From assembly GCF_000802235.1 (NCBI RefSeq), contig NZ_JTDL01000098.1:83628-147627 (forward strand): a stretch of 64,000 nucleotides of DNA, in the 5' to 3' direction. This DNA comes from Sinomonas humi. Lineage in GTDB: Bacteria > Actinomycetota > Actinomycetes > Actinomycetales > Micrococcaceae. A model generated the notes under the pieces. The model saw only the letters and a list, made by a program, of their open reading frames with translations. It made no database searches and was not told the origin of the DNA. Both the position numbers and the translations under genes were made by a program. Shown piece after piece: positions 33,062 through 41,951 of the stretch; position 1 is the first letter of the stretch; the number at the start of each line of letters is the position of its first letter.

Positions 33062-34521
33062 TGCAGTCCCTTCGGATAAACGGTCGCGGTGGCCGCGCGG
33101 TAGCGAACCAGAACGGCTTCGTGAGCGGCAGAACCGCCGTCATCGATCGTCGTCGTGCCGGAATTCTCCCACTGGGGGAACGCGCCTAGGAGGACGCCAG
33201 CCGCCTGCCGCGCGGCGCCGTCGGCCACGTACTCCCCCGGCTCGGGTACGAGCACAGGCAGCCCGAAGATCCCGGCAATCGCCTGCTGAATCGCTTCGGA
33301 GCGAGCGGCCCCACCCACCAGAATGACGCGCTCGGCGGCGACGCCGAGCGAGGTGAGCGCCGCGAGGCCGTCGGCAAGGGAGCACACGATCCCCTCGACT
33401 GCCGCCCGCGCAAGGTTGGCGGGCGTGTAGTTCCGGAGCGTGATCCCGTGCAGCGAGCCGGTCGCGTCCGGGAGGTTGGGGGTGCGTTCGCCCTCGAAGT
33501 ACGGCACAAGGGTGAGTCCGTCGGCCCCGATGGGAGCCGAGAGCGCGAGCGCCGTGAGTTCGGGCAGCGTCACGCCGAGGAGCACGGCGGTCGCGTCGAG
33601 CACCCGGGATGCGTTGAGCGTGCAGGCTAGCGGGAGGTAGTGGCCGGTCGCGTCCGCGAAGCCGGCAACGAGCCCGGTGGCGTCCGACGTCGGGCGGTCG
33701 GCGACCGCGAAAACGGTCCCCGAGGTGCCGATCGAGACGACGACGTCGCCTACCGAGGCGCCGACGCCCAGCCCGGCTCCGGCGTTGTCGCCGGCGCCGG
33801 GAGCGATGATCGCGCCGCCGGGGGTCTTGCCCGCCGCCTCGAGCGGGCCGAGGACCCTCGGAAGCACCGGAACGTGGCCGAGCGTCCGCTCGAGGACCTC
33901 CGGAAGGTACTCGCCGGTTATGGGCGAGAAGTAGCCGGTGCCCGATGCGTCCGAGCGGTCGGTCGCGAGGGCGCTCAGGCCAGGGTCGAATCCCTCGCTC
34001 CTGGGCCCATACCCGCCGAGGCGCCACATGAGCCAGTCGTGCGGGAGGCACACCGCTGCCGTTCGAGCCGCCTTCTCCGGCTCGTTCTCTGCGAGCCAGC
34101 GCAGCTTGGTCGCAGTGATCGAGGCGACCGGAACCGTTCCCGTGGTCTCGGCCCACCAGCGGGCGCCGGCTGCGGAGTCCCCGGCCGCGGTCTCCCCTGC
34201 GCCTGCCTCCTTGATCAGTGCAGCCGCAGCGGCCGCCGAGCGCGTGTCGTTCCAGAGCAGCGCGGGGCGCACCACCTCGCCGTCCGCATCGAGGCAGACC
34301 ATGCCGTGCTGCTGGCCTCCGACGGAGATCGCGGCGACGTCCTCAATCCCCCCCGCAGCCGTAATGGCCGCTGTGAGGGCTTCCCACCATGCGTCCGGGT
34401 GGACCTCGGTTCCCGCGGGGTGCGGCGCCGAGCCGAAGCGCACGAGCGCTCCGGTCTCGGCGTCGCGGACCACGACCTTGCAGGATTGCGTGGAGCTGTC
34501 GACTCCAGCTACGAGTGGCAT
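33058..34521 (-). CDS. xylB: Xylulokinase
   Basis: 487 residues from ATG 34521. FGGY kinase: [114 protein letters not shown] and [20 protein letters not shown]. The QQHGMV segment is the usual xylulokinase signature. It phosphorylates D-xylulose with ATP. Longer open frames upstream overlap xylA and are not real. Order on the minus strand is xylA, xylB, alditol oxidase. Confidence 0.95.
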   Translation of the reverse strand: MPLVAGVDSSTQSCKVVVRDAETGALVRFGSAPHPAGTEVHPDAWWEALTAAITAAGGIEDVAAISVGGQQHGMVCLDADGEVVRPALLWNDTRSAAAAAALIKEAGAGETAAGDSAAGARWWAETTGTVPVASITATKLRWLAENEPEKAARTAAVCLPHDWLMWRLGGYGPRSEGFDPGLSALATDRSDASGTGYFSPITGEYLPEVLERTLGHVPVLPRVLGPLEAAGKTPGGAIIAPGAGDNAGAGLGVGASVGDVVVSIGTSGTVFAVADRPTSDATGLVAGFADATGHYLPLACTLNASRVLDATAVLLGVTLPELTALALSAPIGADGLTLVPYFEGERTPNLPDATGSLHGITLRNYTPANLARAAVEGIVCSLADGLAALTSLGVAAERVILVGGAARSEAIQQAIAGIFGLPVLVPEPGEYVADGAARQAAGVLLGAFPQWENSGTTTIDDGGSAAHEAVLVRYRAATATVYPKGLQ

Positions 34522-34606
34522 GTTCGCGTCCTCCAAGGCGGCGGTGTAGGTCCGGCGGTGAGTTTGTCCGGCGGGGTGGTGGGGCGAGCGGGTCAGCTCA
34601 GTCGGG

Positions 34607-35803
34607 TCAGCGCGCGCCCGTGAGGTGCTCGAGCGCGAGCTGGTTGAGCCGGATGAACGCGTACGAGCGCTCGGCGGCCTTCTGGGTGTCGAAGGACTCG
34701 AACGCCGACGCATCGGCGAGCAGGTCCGCCGTCGTCTCTCCAGCGGCGAGGGTCGGCTCGCCCAGCTCGAAGACGCCGGAGGTGCGCAGGGCCTCCTGGA
34801 CCTCGGGATCGGCGCGGAATGCAGTCGCCCGCTCCTTGAGGATGAGGTACATGCGCATGTTCGCCTTCGCGGACTCCCACACGCCGTCGTACCCGTCGGT
34901 GCGGGACGGCTTGTAGTCGAAGTGGCGCGGGCCCTCGTAACGGGGGCCGCCGTTCGGGAAGCCGTTCTCGAGCAGGTCGACCGTGAAGAACGCGCTCGTG
35001 AGGTCGCCGTGGCCGAAGACGAGGTCCTGATCGTACTTGATGCTGCGCTGGCCGTTGAGGTCGATGTGGAACAGCTTGCCTGCCCACAGCGCCTGCGCGA
35101 TGCCGTGCGTGAAGTTGAGGCCGGCCATCTGCTCGTGGCCCACCTCGGGGTTGAGGCCGACGATGTCGCCGTTCTCGAGCTGCGCGATGAACGCGAGGCC
35201 GTGTCCGACGGTCGGGAGGAGGATGTCGCCGCGCGGCTCGTTGGGCTTGGGCTCGAGGGCGATGCGGAGGCCGTAGCCCTTGTCCTTGATGTACGCGGCG
35301 GCGGTGTCCACGCCCTCGCGGTAGCGGTCGAGAGCCGCGTTGATGTCCTTCGAGCCGTCGTACTCCGCACCTTCGCGGCCGCCCCACATGACGAAGGTCT
35401 CGGCGCCGAGCTCGGCGGCCAGGTCGATGTTGTGGAGGACCTTCGCGAGGGCGAAGCGGCGCACCGAGCGGTCGTTGGACGTGAAGCCGCCGTCCTTGAA
35501 GACAGGGTGGCTGAAGAGGTTGGTCGTGACCATGGGGACCTTGAGGCCCGTCTCCTCGAGGGCGGAGCGGAAGCGCTTGAGGATGAGGTCGCGCTCGTTG
35601 GCGCTCGCACCGAACGGGATGAGGTCGTTGTCGTGGAACGTGATGCCGTAGGCGCCGAACTCGGAGAGCTTGTGGACGGCTTCGACCGGGTCGACGTCCG
35701 AGCGCGTGGGAACGCCGAACGGATCGTTTCCGGTCCAGCCGACGGTCCAGAGACCGAAGGTGAACTTGTCAGCGGGGGTGGGGGTGAACGTCATGTCAGG
35801 CAC
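34607..35803 (-). CDS. xylA: Xylose isomerase
   Basis: 398 residues, the actinobacterial class I length. [20 protein letters not shown] at the start, [14 protein letters not shown] with the catalytic His, [40 protein letters not shown] with the metal Glu, [60 protein letters not shown]. It converts D-xylose to D-xylulose. The promoter in front has a predicted ROK-repressor operator. No xylose transporter gene is adjacent. Confidence 0.97.
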   Translation of the reverse strand: MPDMTFTPTPADKFTFGLWTVGWTGNDPFGVPTRSDVDPVEAVHKLSEFGAYGITFHDNDLIPFGASANERDLILKRFRSALEETGLKVPMVTTNLFSHPVFKDGGFTSNDRSVRRFALAKVLHNIDLAAELGAETFVMWGGREGAEYDGSKDINAALDRYREGVDTAAAYIKDKGYGLRIALEPKPNEPRGDILLPTVGHGLAFIAQLENGDIVGLNPEVGHEQMAGLNFTHGIAQALWAGKLFHIDLNGQRSIKYDQDLVFGHGDLTSAFFTVDLLENGFPNGGPRYEGPRHFDYKPSRTDGYDGVWESAKANMRMYLILKERATAFRADPEVQEALRTSGVFELGEPTLAAGETTADLLADASAFESFDTQKAAERSYAFIRLNQLALEHLTGAR

Positions 35804-35834
35804 CTCATTGGACTAGGTTTCGGGGCGGAAGAAG

Positions 35835-35881
35835 AATTAGTATGTGTTCTGAACTATATGGGTCGTGGTGAACTTGGTCAA
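35835..35881 (-). promoter_or_regulatory. xylA promoter and XylR-like operator
   Basis: On the minus strand TTGACC (35876-35881), a 17-base spacer and TATAGT (35853-35858). On the plus strand the region from 35835 reads AATTAGTATGTGTTCTGAAC then TATATGGG, which covers the -10 box and the start point. The same string occurs upstream of the aldo/keto reductase (19019-19045) with the same promoter spacing. It is also in the intergenic region of the divergent ROK gene. Confidence 0.75.
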
Positions 35882-35903
35882 TGGTTTTCGATGAAGGAGG
35901 AGC

Positions 35904-37121
35904 ATGCGCGAGCATGACGGCGGGGCAACCATGGCGCCGGGTCGCGTCGGCGACGTCCGGCGCCGCAATCTCGCGCTGGTTCTCGGCAGCATCGGCCCCG
36001 AGAGCCTCGCGACGCGCGCCGACATCGCTGCCTCGACCGGTCTGACCAAGGCTTCTGTCTCAAGCCTCGTCTCCGAACTCCTCGAGACAGGTCTCGTCGC
36101 GGAAGTCGGCCTCACCCGTGCCGGCGAGCGCGGACGTCCCGGCGTCGGCCTCGCACTCGACGCCCAGCGTGGGGCCCTCGGCGCGGAGGTCAACGTCGAT
36201 TACCTCGCGGTCGGCGTCGTCGACCTCCACGGCGCGCTTCGCTTCCACGAGGTTGCGGAAGCCGTGAATCGCGGGAGGGAGCCGGAAGCTGTCGTCGCGG
36301 AACTCTCTCGGCTCGTCGGCCGCTGCGTCTCCGCGGCCGCCGACGCCGGGGTGACGCTCCTCGGCGGGGGCCTCGCCGTGCCGGGCCTCGTGGACCCTTC
36401 AAGGGGCGTAGTCCTCAGTGCTCCGAATCTGGGCTGGCGCGACGCGGACCTCTCCGCCGCACTGGCCGAGCTGGTCCCCGAGGCACCGTTCGGCGTCGTT
36501 CTCTCCAACGAGGCGGACAGCGCGGCCCTCGCCGAACTCTGGTACGGCCACGGGGCAGCCCTCGGCTCGTACCTCTACGTCTCAGGTGAGGTTGGCGTGG
36601 GCGGCGGGCTCGTGATGGGATCCGAGTTGTTCGCCGGCCCGGGCGGACACGCGGGCGAGGTAGGGCACGTCGTCGTCGAACCCACCGGAAGTCAGTGCTC
36701 CTGCGGTGGGCGCGGGTGCCTTGAGACAGTCGCGGGCCAAGAAGCGATTCTCGCCGCCGCGGGCATCACGAACGGCGGAAGCACGACGGCGGCGCGCATG
36801 GCGGCGCTGCAAGCGGCCCTTGAGGCGGGGGACGCCCAGGCGATCAGCGCCGTCGAACGCGCAGGGCACTACCTCGGCATCGCCGTCGTCTCCGCGGCCC
36901 GACTCATCGATCTCTCTGCCGTGGTGCTCGGTGGTCATTTCGCGGCCCTGGCGACCTGGATTCGGCCAGCCCTGCTCGCGAGCCTCCGGTCCTTTGCCCC
37001 TGGGGCCGTTGCCTCCGATGCCGTCGCCTTCTCCGAGCTGGGCACGACGGCGGCCCTCCGCGGCGCCGCCGGGGCGGCGGTGCGGCGCGCACTCGCGGCA
37101 CCATACGCGCTGCTGGGGTAG
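35904..37121 (+). CDS. ROK-family transcriptional regulator (XylR-like)
   Basis: 405 residues with GGAGGAG before the ATG. N-terminal winged helix (RADIAASTGLTKASVSSLVS, ELLETGLVAEVG), then the ROK sugar-kinase-like fold: GGGLAVPGLVDPSRGVVLSA, VVLSNEADSAALAELWYGHG, VGGGLVMGSELFAGPGGHAG, EVGHVVVEPTGSQC, and the zinc motif CSCGGRGCLETVAG. It is divergent from xylA with the shared operator between, which is the standard arrangement for the XylR repressor relieved by xylose. A near-perfect stem-loop follows the stop. Confidence 0.92.
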   Translation: MREHDGGATMAPGRVGDVRRRNLALVLGSIGPESLATRADIAASTGLTKASVSSLVSELLETGLVAEVGLTRAGERGRPGVGLALDAQRGALGAEVNVDYLAVGVVDLHGALRFHEVAEAVNRGREPEAVVAELSRLVGRCVSAAADAGVTLLGGGLAVPGLVDPSRGVVLSAPNLGWRDADLSAALAELVPEAPFGVVLSNEADSAALAELWYGHGAALGSYLYVSGEVGVGGGLVMGSELFAGPGGHAGEVGHVVVEPTGSQCSCGGRGCLETVAGQEAILAAAGITNGGSTTAARMAALQAALEAGDAQAISAVERAGHYLGIAVVSAARLIDLSAVVLGGHFAALATWIRPALLASLRSFAPGAVASDAVAFSELGTTAALRGAAGAAVRRALAAPYALLG

Positions 37122-37148
37122 GGCCGCCTCGCTTCGCTATATGCGCGG

Positions 37149-37194
37149 CTTCCCCGCTTATGCGCGGTCGGGCAGCCGCGTATCAGCGGGGAAG
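37149..37194. terminator. Bidirectional terminator between ROK and TetR genes
   Basis: Two 19-base arms (37149-37167 and 37176-37194) pair at 17 of 19 positions around an 8-base loop. The arms begin CTTCCCCGCT and end AGCGGGGAAG. The genes on both sides end towards it. Confidence 0.75.
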
Positions 37195-37219
37195 GGCGCC
37201 GATTGCGGGGAAGGGCGTC

Positions 37220-37897
37220 TCAGGAGCCATCCGGCCGGTCGAGGGAGAGGCGCGCGACCAGACGATCGAGAAAGGCCGCGAAGGAGCGCTCGAGGTCGAA
37301 GGACGGGTTGAGGAGGAACTGAATCTCGAGGCCATCCATAGTCGCGAGCAGGCACTCGGCTTCACCCTCGATCTCGTCCTCGGCCATCGGACGGAAGTAT
37401 CGGTCCTCGATCGCATCGCGGAAGAGTTGGCGCATCGTGTCGAGGGTTGCCGCGTAGCGCCGGGTCATGAACTCGTGGGCCGGATGGTCTGCGGAAGTGG
37501 CCTCTGCCGCCATCGTCGTGTAGAGCTCGAGGAGCCCGCGGTGTTGGGTGTGGTAGCGCATGAGCTTCTTGAAAGCCTCCAAGAACTCGTAGCCGCGGTT
37601 TGGGGAACCCATGACCTCCGAGGTCACCACATCCCAATGCTCGAGGACGGCGATAAGCAACCCCTCCTTGCTGCCGAACAGCTTGATGATCGCAGCCGGG
37701 GTCAGGCCCACGCGCTCGGCCACCTGCTGGAGGGTGCCGCCCTTGAAGCCGTGCTGCCCGAAGACCTCCATCGCCTCCGCGACAACCTCGCGGCGGCGCT
37801 CGATTCCCTTCTTATAAGGGCCCCGGGGGCTGCGCTTGCGGGGGTCCGGAGGGCTGAGCTCAGAAGGGCCCCCGGGCTTCGGGGAGGGCGACGTCAT
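37220..37897 (-). CDS. TetR-family transcriptional regulator
   Basis: 225 residues. A basic, Pro-rich N terminus (about 28 residues) precedes the TetR helix-turn-helix: RREVVAEAMEVFGQHGFKGG, TLQQVAERVGLTPAAIIKLF and GSKEGLLIAVLEHWD. The rest is the variable helical ligand domain. It is divergent from the Gfo/Idh gene at 37978, and an AAAGGTA/TACCTTT dyad lies in the 80-bp space between them, overlapping the likely promoter of both. Confidence 0.92.
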   Translation of the reverse strand: MTSPSPKPGGPSELSPPDPRKRSPRGPYKKGIERRREVVAEAMEVFGQHGFKGGTLQQVAERVGLTPAAIIKLFGSKEGLLIAVLEHWDVVTSEVMGSPNRGYEFLEAFKKLMRYHTQHRGLLELYTTMAAEATSADHPAHEFMTRRYAATLDTMRQLFRDAIEDRYFRPMAEDEIEGEAECLLATMDGLEIQFLLNPSFDLERSFAAFLDRLVARLSLDRPDGS

Positions 37898-37945
37898 GCC
37901 TTGGAGCCTACCTCCGGAGGGAGAGCTGGAAGCCGACCCCTTGTG

Positions 37946-37974
37946 CTAAAGGTAAATTCCTACATACCTTTTAG
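37946..37974. promoter_or_regulatory. Predicted TetR operator
   Basis: AAAGGTA (37948-37954) and TACCTTT (37965-37971) are perfect inverted repeats with a ten-base spacer; the outer bases CTA and TAG extend the symmetry. It ends four bases before the Gfo/Idh start codon, so a bound repressor would block that gene directly. Confidence 0.65.
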
Positions 37975-37977
37975 AAC

Positions 37978-39069
37978 ATGGAAAACTCTAGCACTTCCAC
38001 GTTGGGCGTCGGCATCCTCGGTGCCGGGCCAGTCACGCAGGCCATCCACCTCCCAACCCTCTCCCGGATCCGCGATGTCTTCCACGTCGCGAAGGTCATG
38101 GACGTCGATCCCAAGATCGCAGAGTCCGTGGCCGGAAGGGTGGGAGCCGGTTGGACCACGAGCATGGACGAACTGCTCGCAGACGAGTCAGTACAGATCG
38201 TCGTGGTCTGCAGCCCCCACCAGTTCCATGCTGAGCAGGTGATTGCAGCCTGCCGTGCAGGGAAGCAGGCAATCCTCTGCGAGAAGCCCTTCGCAATGAG
38301 CCAAGCGGAAGCGGAGCAGATCGCGGCCGTCTCACAGGAGACCGGCGTGCCGATCATCGTGGGCGCGATGCACACGTTCGATCCGGGATGGCTAGCCGCG
38401 AAGGAGCACTGGGGCGATCTGGTCCAGACAGCTCACACCATCCGCTATTCGATCGTCCTCCCGCCCAATCCGCGCTTCGAAGACTTCGCTACGGAAGTCA
38501 TCACGCGCCCCGAATCGCAGCCGCGGGATCGGCGCGACCCGGAGGTGGCGGCGGGGATGGTTCGGGGCGGCATCATGGGCCTGGCAATCCACGACCTGCC
38601 CCTCGTACGCGCTTTCTGCCCGGACTTCACGGACCTCCACGTCCTTTCGTGCGAGGTCCCCGACCCCTCTGGGTACCTCCTCAACCTCCGGATCGGCGAC
38701 CGGAATGTGCAGGTCTTCGGCATCAACACCCAAAGCTGGGAGCCCGAGTGGATCTTCGAGGCGATCGGTGACGATGCAGCACTCCGCATCGACTTCACGC
38801 CCTCCTACGTGCAAGCAGGTTCGGCAACGGCGACGATCAGCCGCGGCGGCAAATCCGAGGTGTACGGCCCGTACCCCTTCAACGGCTATGAAGCGGAGTG
38901 GCGCTTTCTCGCCGATCTGGCCAAGGGGAAAGCGCAGCCCCTGGACGTGACCGAACTCATCCACGACCTCACCTTCGCCCTCGAAGTGGCGGACACGGCC
39001 TCCGCTGCCGTCCGCGCCACCACAGCTCCCAAGGCCACCACAGCTCCCCAGAAAGAGGCATCCGTATGA
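37978..39069 (+). CDS. Gfo/Idh/MocA-family oxidoreductase
   Basis: 363 residues. NAD-binding fold: LGVGILGAGPVTQAIHLPTL, VVVCSPHQFHAEQVIAACRA and the conserved AILCEKPFAMSQAEAEQIAA with the Glu-Lys-Pro motif. The C-terminal substrate domain follows. GAMHTFDPGWLAAKEHWGDL and GLAIHDLPLVRAFCPDF hold conserved catalytic-type His/Asp positions. These enzymes oxidise sugars, inositols or their acids. The start codon lies only a few bases past the predicted TetR operator and has no clear Shine-Dalgarno sequence, so the transcript may be leaderless. The next gene overlaps by four bases. Confidence 0.88.
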   Translation: MENSSTSTLGVGILGAGPVTQAIHLPTLSRIRDVFHVAKVMDVDPKIAESVAGRVGAGWTTSMDELLADESVQIVVVCSPHQFHAEQVIAACRAGKQAILCEKPFAMSQAEAEQIAAVSQETGVPIIVGAMHTFDPGWLAAKEHWGDLVQTAHTIRYSIVLPPNPRFEDFATEVITRPESQPRDRRDPEVAAGMVRGGIMGLAIHDLPLVRAFCPDFTDLHVLSCEVPDPSGYLLNLRIGDRNVQVFGINTQSWEPEWIFEAIGDDAALRIDFTPSYVQAGSATATISRGGKSEVYGPYPFNGYEAEWRFLADLAKGKAQPLDVTELIHDLTFALEVADTASAAVRATTAPKATTAPQKEASV

Positions 39070-39860
39070 CCCAGCAGCTCACCGTCACGTCCTCGCCCGA
39101 AGCGGACGCCAAGGGCGATGTTCATCAGGTCGTAGCTTCCCTGCCGGTTTCGCTCCACCTTTCCGATGCCGAGGCTTCGGCGTTGGTAGCGATCGCGGGC
39201 ACACCGGGCTGGACCGAGTCCGCCCTTGGAGCCATTGCCTCCGGTGCGCGAGGTCTCATGATCATCGAGCCTTGCGCAGCCGACGTTGCCAGCCTGAAGA
39301 AGCGGGCGGACACCTTGGGAGTGCCCGTCGTCATCGACACGGAATGGGCGCACAACCCGGCAGTTGCCGCCGCGGCGCCGCACTTCGCCTCGCTCGACGA
39401 CGAGAACAGCCTCCTCGAGGCGCGCGTCAACGCCCGCGTGGGAGCGGACCTCGAGCAAGTGCTGCTCGCGCAGCTCGCCCTGATTCGCGCGGCTGTCGGT
39501 CCAGTGGCAAGCCTCACTTACGCGAGGCGGAACCGCCATGGCTACGACGCGCTCGCGACGCTCGTCAGCGGCGCCCGGGCAAGCCTCGCGGCGATCCTCA
39601 CGGATGCGATTCCTGGATCGGCAGCCCTGCGCATGATCAAGCCCAAGACGGCAGTGACGCTCACGCTGCCCGGCGCCGGGACGGCGGCCCCGGGCAAAGT
39701 CACGGTCTCCGGGCCGGAAGGAGCGACCCTCCTGCCGACCCTGTGGGAGACCTCGCATCGCGCGGCATGGCGACGGCTTCATACCCTCGCCGACGCTGGG
39801 CAGGCCTGCGAAGACCTTGCCGCCTTCGCCGACGACGCCGCTCTCGCCGTCGAACGCTAG
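39066..39860 (+). CDS. Conserved-type protein of unknown function coupled to the Gfo/Idh gene
   Basis: 264 residues; ATG overlaps the Gfo/Idh stop (ATGA). I recognise no domain. The protein is soluble, alanine-rich and without signal peptide or membrane segment. The alternation of short hydrophobic strands and helices in the first half (GARGLMIIEPCAADVASLKK, LGVPVVIDTEWAHNPAVAAA, PHFASLDDENSLLEARVNAR) looks like an incomplete Gfo/Idh- or Rossmann-like arrangement, and QLALIRAAVGPVASLTYARR resembles the start of a Gfo/Idh substrate domain. It may be a catalytically dead partner subunit of the enzyme before it (inference). Its 3' end is tandemly duplicated. Confidence 0.75.
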   Translation: MTQQLTVTSSPEADAKGDVHQVVASLPVSLHLSDAEASALVAIAGTPGWTESALGAIASGARGLMIIEPCAADVASLKKRADTLGVPVVIDTEWAHNPAVAAAAPHFASLDDENSLLEARVNARVGADLEQVLLAQLALIRAAVGPVASLTYARRNRHGYDALATLVSGARASLAAILTDAIPGSAALRMIKPKTAVTLTLPGAGTAAPGKVTVSGPEGATLLPTLWETSHRAAWRRLHTLADAGQACEDLAAFADDAALAVER

Positions 39861-39918
39861 CTGCGCCGTCGAACGCTAGCTGCGCCGTCGAACGCTAGCT
39901 GCACGGTCGAGCGCTAGC
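39846..39918 (+). repeat. Tandem duplication of a gene 3' end including the stop codon
   Basis: GCCGTCGAACGCTAGCTGC (19 bp) is present three times in tandem (39846, 39865, 39884), followed by a diverged fourth copy ACGGTCGAGCGCTAGC. The first copy holds the last codons Val-Glu-Arg and the TAG stop of the preceding gene. Confidence 0.85.
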
Positions 39919-39944
39919 CCGCCAGACCTCGGCAGAAAGCACAT

Positions 39945-39982
39945 GAGAGCGGCTCCCCGCCTTCCAGCGGGGAGCCGCTCTC
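39945..39982. terminator. Bidirectional terminator
   Basis: A perfect 16-bp stem (GAGAGCGGCTCCCCGC and complement) with a CTTCCA loop; flanking ACA/TGT bases extend it. It separates the TetR-controlled pair from the convergent ABC permease gene. Confidence 0.85.
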
Positions 39983-40015
39983 TTGTGCGTACCTAAAGCG
40001 TCTGGCGTGACGGCG

Positions 40016-40903
40016 TCACCGCCCGGCGAGCGACCCGCCAATGCCGCCCACGCTGAAGTACTTGTTCAGCACGGAGAACAGGATGATCGGCGGGAGCATC
40101 ATGACCACCGCGCAAGCGGAGACTGGGCCCCAGTCGGTGGCGTTCTGCTGGAAGAACGTCTCGAGGCCGACAGGGAACGTGTAGTTCGCGTCGGAGCGCA
40201 GGAACACGAGTGCCACGAGGTAGTCGTTCCAGGCGAGCAGGAAGGCGAACACCGCCGTCGAGAGGATCCCGGGGAGCGAGTTGCGCAGCACCACTCGGGT
40301 GAAGCCGCCGAACACCGAGGCGCCGTCGATCCAGGCGGCCTCCTCGAGTGCGATCGGAATGGAGTCGTAGTAGGCCGCCATCATCCAGATCGCGACGGAC
40401 ATCGTGGAACCGACGTAGATGATCATGACGCCGGTCAGGTTGTCTACGAGTCCGAGCTGGGCGAACAGGATGAACAGCGGGATGACGGCGGTGACCACCG
40501 GCAGCGACTGCACGATGAACAGCACGAGGGAGAATCCGGAGACCAGCTTGTTGCGGCCCCGAGAGAGGACGTACCCCGCCGGTGCGGCGACCACGACCGA
40601 GACGATGACGGTCACGACGGTCACCAGCAGGCTGTTGTCCAGCCACGTCAGCACGCCCGTCTGGGTGAACACGTTCGTGAAGTTCTCGAACGTGAACGCC
40701 GAGGTGCTCGTGCTGCCGAGCGAGGGCTGCAGTGAGAGGAAGAAGATGGCCACGATCGGCACGAGGACGACGGCGGTGATGATCAGGATGAGCAGGAAGC
40801 GCCACCAGCGCCCGCGCATCCCGGCTTCCTCGAGCCGGCGCCTTGAGGCGTTGCGCCCGCGTGGGGTCGACTGAGCCGACGCGCGTACGGTTTCGACTGT
40901 CAT
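40016..40903 (-). CDS. ABC sugar permease, MalG type
   Basis: 295 residues. A basic N terminus (GRNASRRRLEEAGMRGRWWR) leads into FLLILIITAVVLVPIVAIFF. The ATPase-contact loop is IALEEAAWIDGASVFGGFTR, and the C terminus LFSVLNKYFSVGGIGGSLAG is the MalG-type ending. Its ATG overlaps the stop of the MalF-type permease by four bases. No ATPase gene is present in this cluster. Confidence 0.92.
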   Translation of the reverse strand: MTVETVRASAQSTPRGRNASRRRLEEAGMRGRWWRFLLILIITAVVLVPIVAIFFLSLQPSLGSTSTSAFTFENFTNVFTQTGVLTWLDNSLLVTVVTVIVSVVVAAPAGYVLSRGRNKLVSGFSLVLFIVQSLPVVTAVIPLFILFAQLGLVDNLTGVMIIYVGSTMSVAIWMMAAYYDSIPIALEEAAWIDGASVFGGFTRVVLRNSLPGILSTAVFAFLLAWNDYLVALVFLRSDANYTFPVGLETFFQQNATDWGPVSACAVVMMLPPIILFSVLNKYFSVGGIGGSLAGR

Positions 40904-41877
40904 TCGACGCTCGCCTTTCGAATCTGACGATAGAGAATCACGGAGACCACGATCAGGACGATGGTGGTCATGAAGGCGATCGCGACGCCCGGCCCAACCT
41001 GGAAGTTCTCGAACACCGTGCGGTAGGCGAGGACGACAAGCGACGTCGTGGAGCCCACGGGGCCGCCGCCGGTCAGCAGGAAGATGGTCGGGAAGTCGTT
41101 GACGCAGAAGATGGTCATCAGGATCCAGCTGATGTAGGTCGAGCGTGAGATCAGCGGAAGCGTGATCTGGCTGAACGTCTGCCAGCTCCCAGCCCCGTCG
41201 ACTCTGGCGGCCTCGTAGACGTTGTTGTCAACGGAGGCGAGCGCGGAGCTCATCATCATCATCATGAAGGGGAAGCTGATCCAGACCTTGAAGACGCAGA
41301 CCGTGATCTTGGCGAGGGTCGGGTTCGCCAGGAAGAGCACGTTGCCGAGTCCGAGGGCCTGGGCGAGCATCGGGAAGGGGCTCTGCGGAGTCGCCACGAG
41401 CCAGTTCCAGGAGAAGGCCGAGACCACGACGGGGACGATCCACGGCAGCAGCAGAAGGACCTTGAACACGCCGCCCGCGGGGATCCGCGTTCTGAGCAGC
41501 AGCGCCAGTACAAGGCCGATCACCCAGCTGCCGAACACACCGACCAGGGTGAAGATGAGCGTGAACAGTGCCGCCTGCCAGAAGGCGGGAGTCAGGTTCC
41601 CCGAGATGAGGGTATTGATGTAATTGGCGAAGCCGACGAAATCCCCGCCTTGGATGAGGGTGCCGTTTCGCAGCGACTGGTAGGCCGCGTAGATCACCGG
41701 GTAAAGGTTGATCAGCAGCAGGAGAATAAGGGCCGGGGCCGTGAAGATAATATAGGTCCAGGCTTTAGCGCGAACTCGCGTATTCTTCTTTCTTGGCCCG
41801 GCCGAGCGGCCGCTGCCGGCGACACCGACACCGCGCTTTGCGGGGCCCATTTGGTCGGCGATGGAGTCTGTCGACAT
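40900..41877 (-). CDS. ABC sugar permease, MalF type
   Basis: 325 residues. After a charged N terminus with RKKNTRVRAKAWTY the first helix is IIFTAPALILLLLINLYPVI. The ATPase-contact loop VDNNVYEAARVDGAGSWQTF lies near residue 220. GSTTSLVVLAYRTVFENFQV is typical of MalF-type permeases. It is downstream of the binding-protein gene, from which it is separated by a stable hairpin (41910-41942), and upstream of the MalG-type permease. Confidence 0.92.
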   Translation of the reverse strand: MSTDSIADQMGPAKRGVGVAGSGRSAGPRKKNTRVRAKAWTYIIFTAPALILLLLINLYPVIYAAYQSLRNGTLIQGGDFVGFANYINTLISGNLTPAFWQAALFTLIFTLVGVFGSWVIGLVLALLLRTRIPAGGVFKVLLLLPWIVPVVVSAFSWNWLVATPQSPFPMLAQALGLGNVLFLANPTLAKITVCVFKVWISFPFMMMMMSSALASVDNNVYEAARVDGAGSWQTFSQITLPLISRSTYISWILMTIFCVNDFPTIFLLTGGGPVGSTTSLVVLAYRTVFENFQVGPGVAIAFMTTIVLIVVSVILYRQIRKASVE

Positions 41878-41909
41878 TGCTTCTCTCTTTTCTGGCGACG
41901 GTGGGCCGG

Positions 41910-41942
41910 GCGGGTTCCCCGAGAAATTCCCGGGGAACCCGC
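41910..41942 (-). terminator. Intra-operon hairpin between binding protein and permeases
   Basis: Twelve-bp perfect stem (GCGGGTTCCCCG and complement) with a 9-base loop, placed between the binding-protein stop and the MalF-type permease start. Such hairpins partly stop transcription or protect the upstream mRNA, giving more binding protein than permease. Confidence 0.6.
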
Positions 41943-41951
41943 TCCTTCGGG

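Noticed and set aside
33058..35610. Long minus-strand frame joining xylA region and xylB
   Set aside because: The first 360 codons are out of frame with xylA and low-complexity Ser/Arg/Thr-rich; only the xylB part from 34521 is real.
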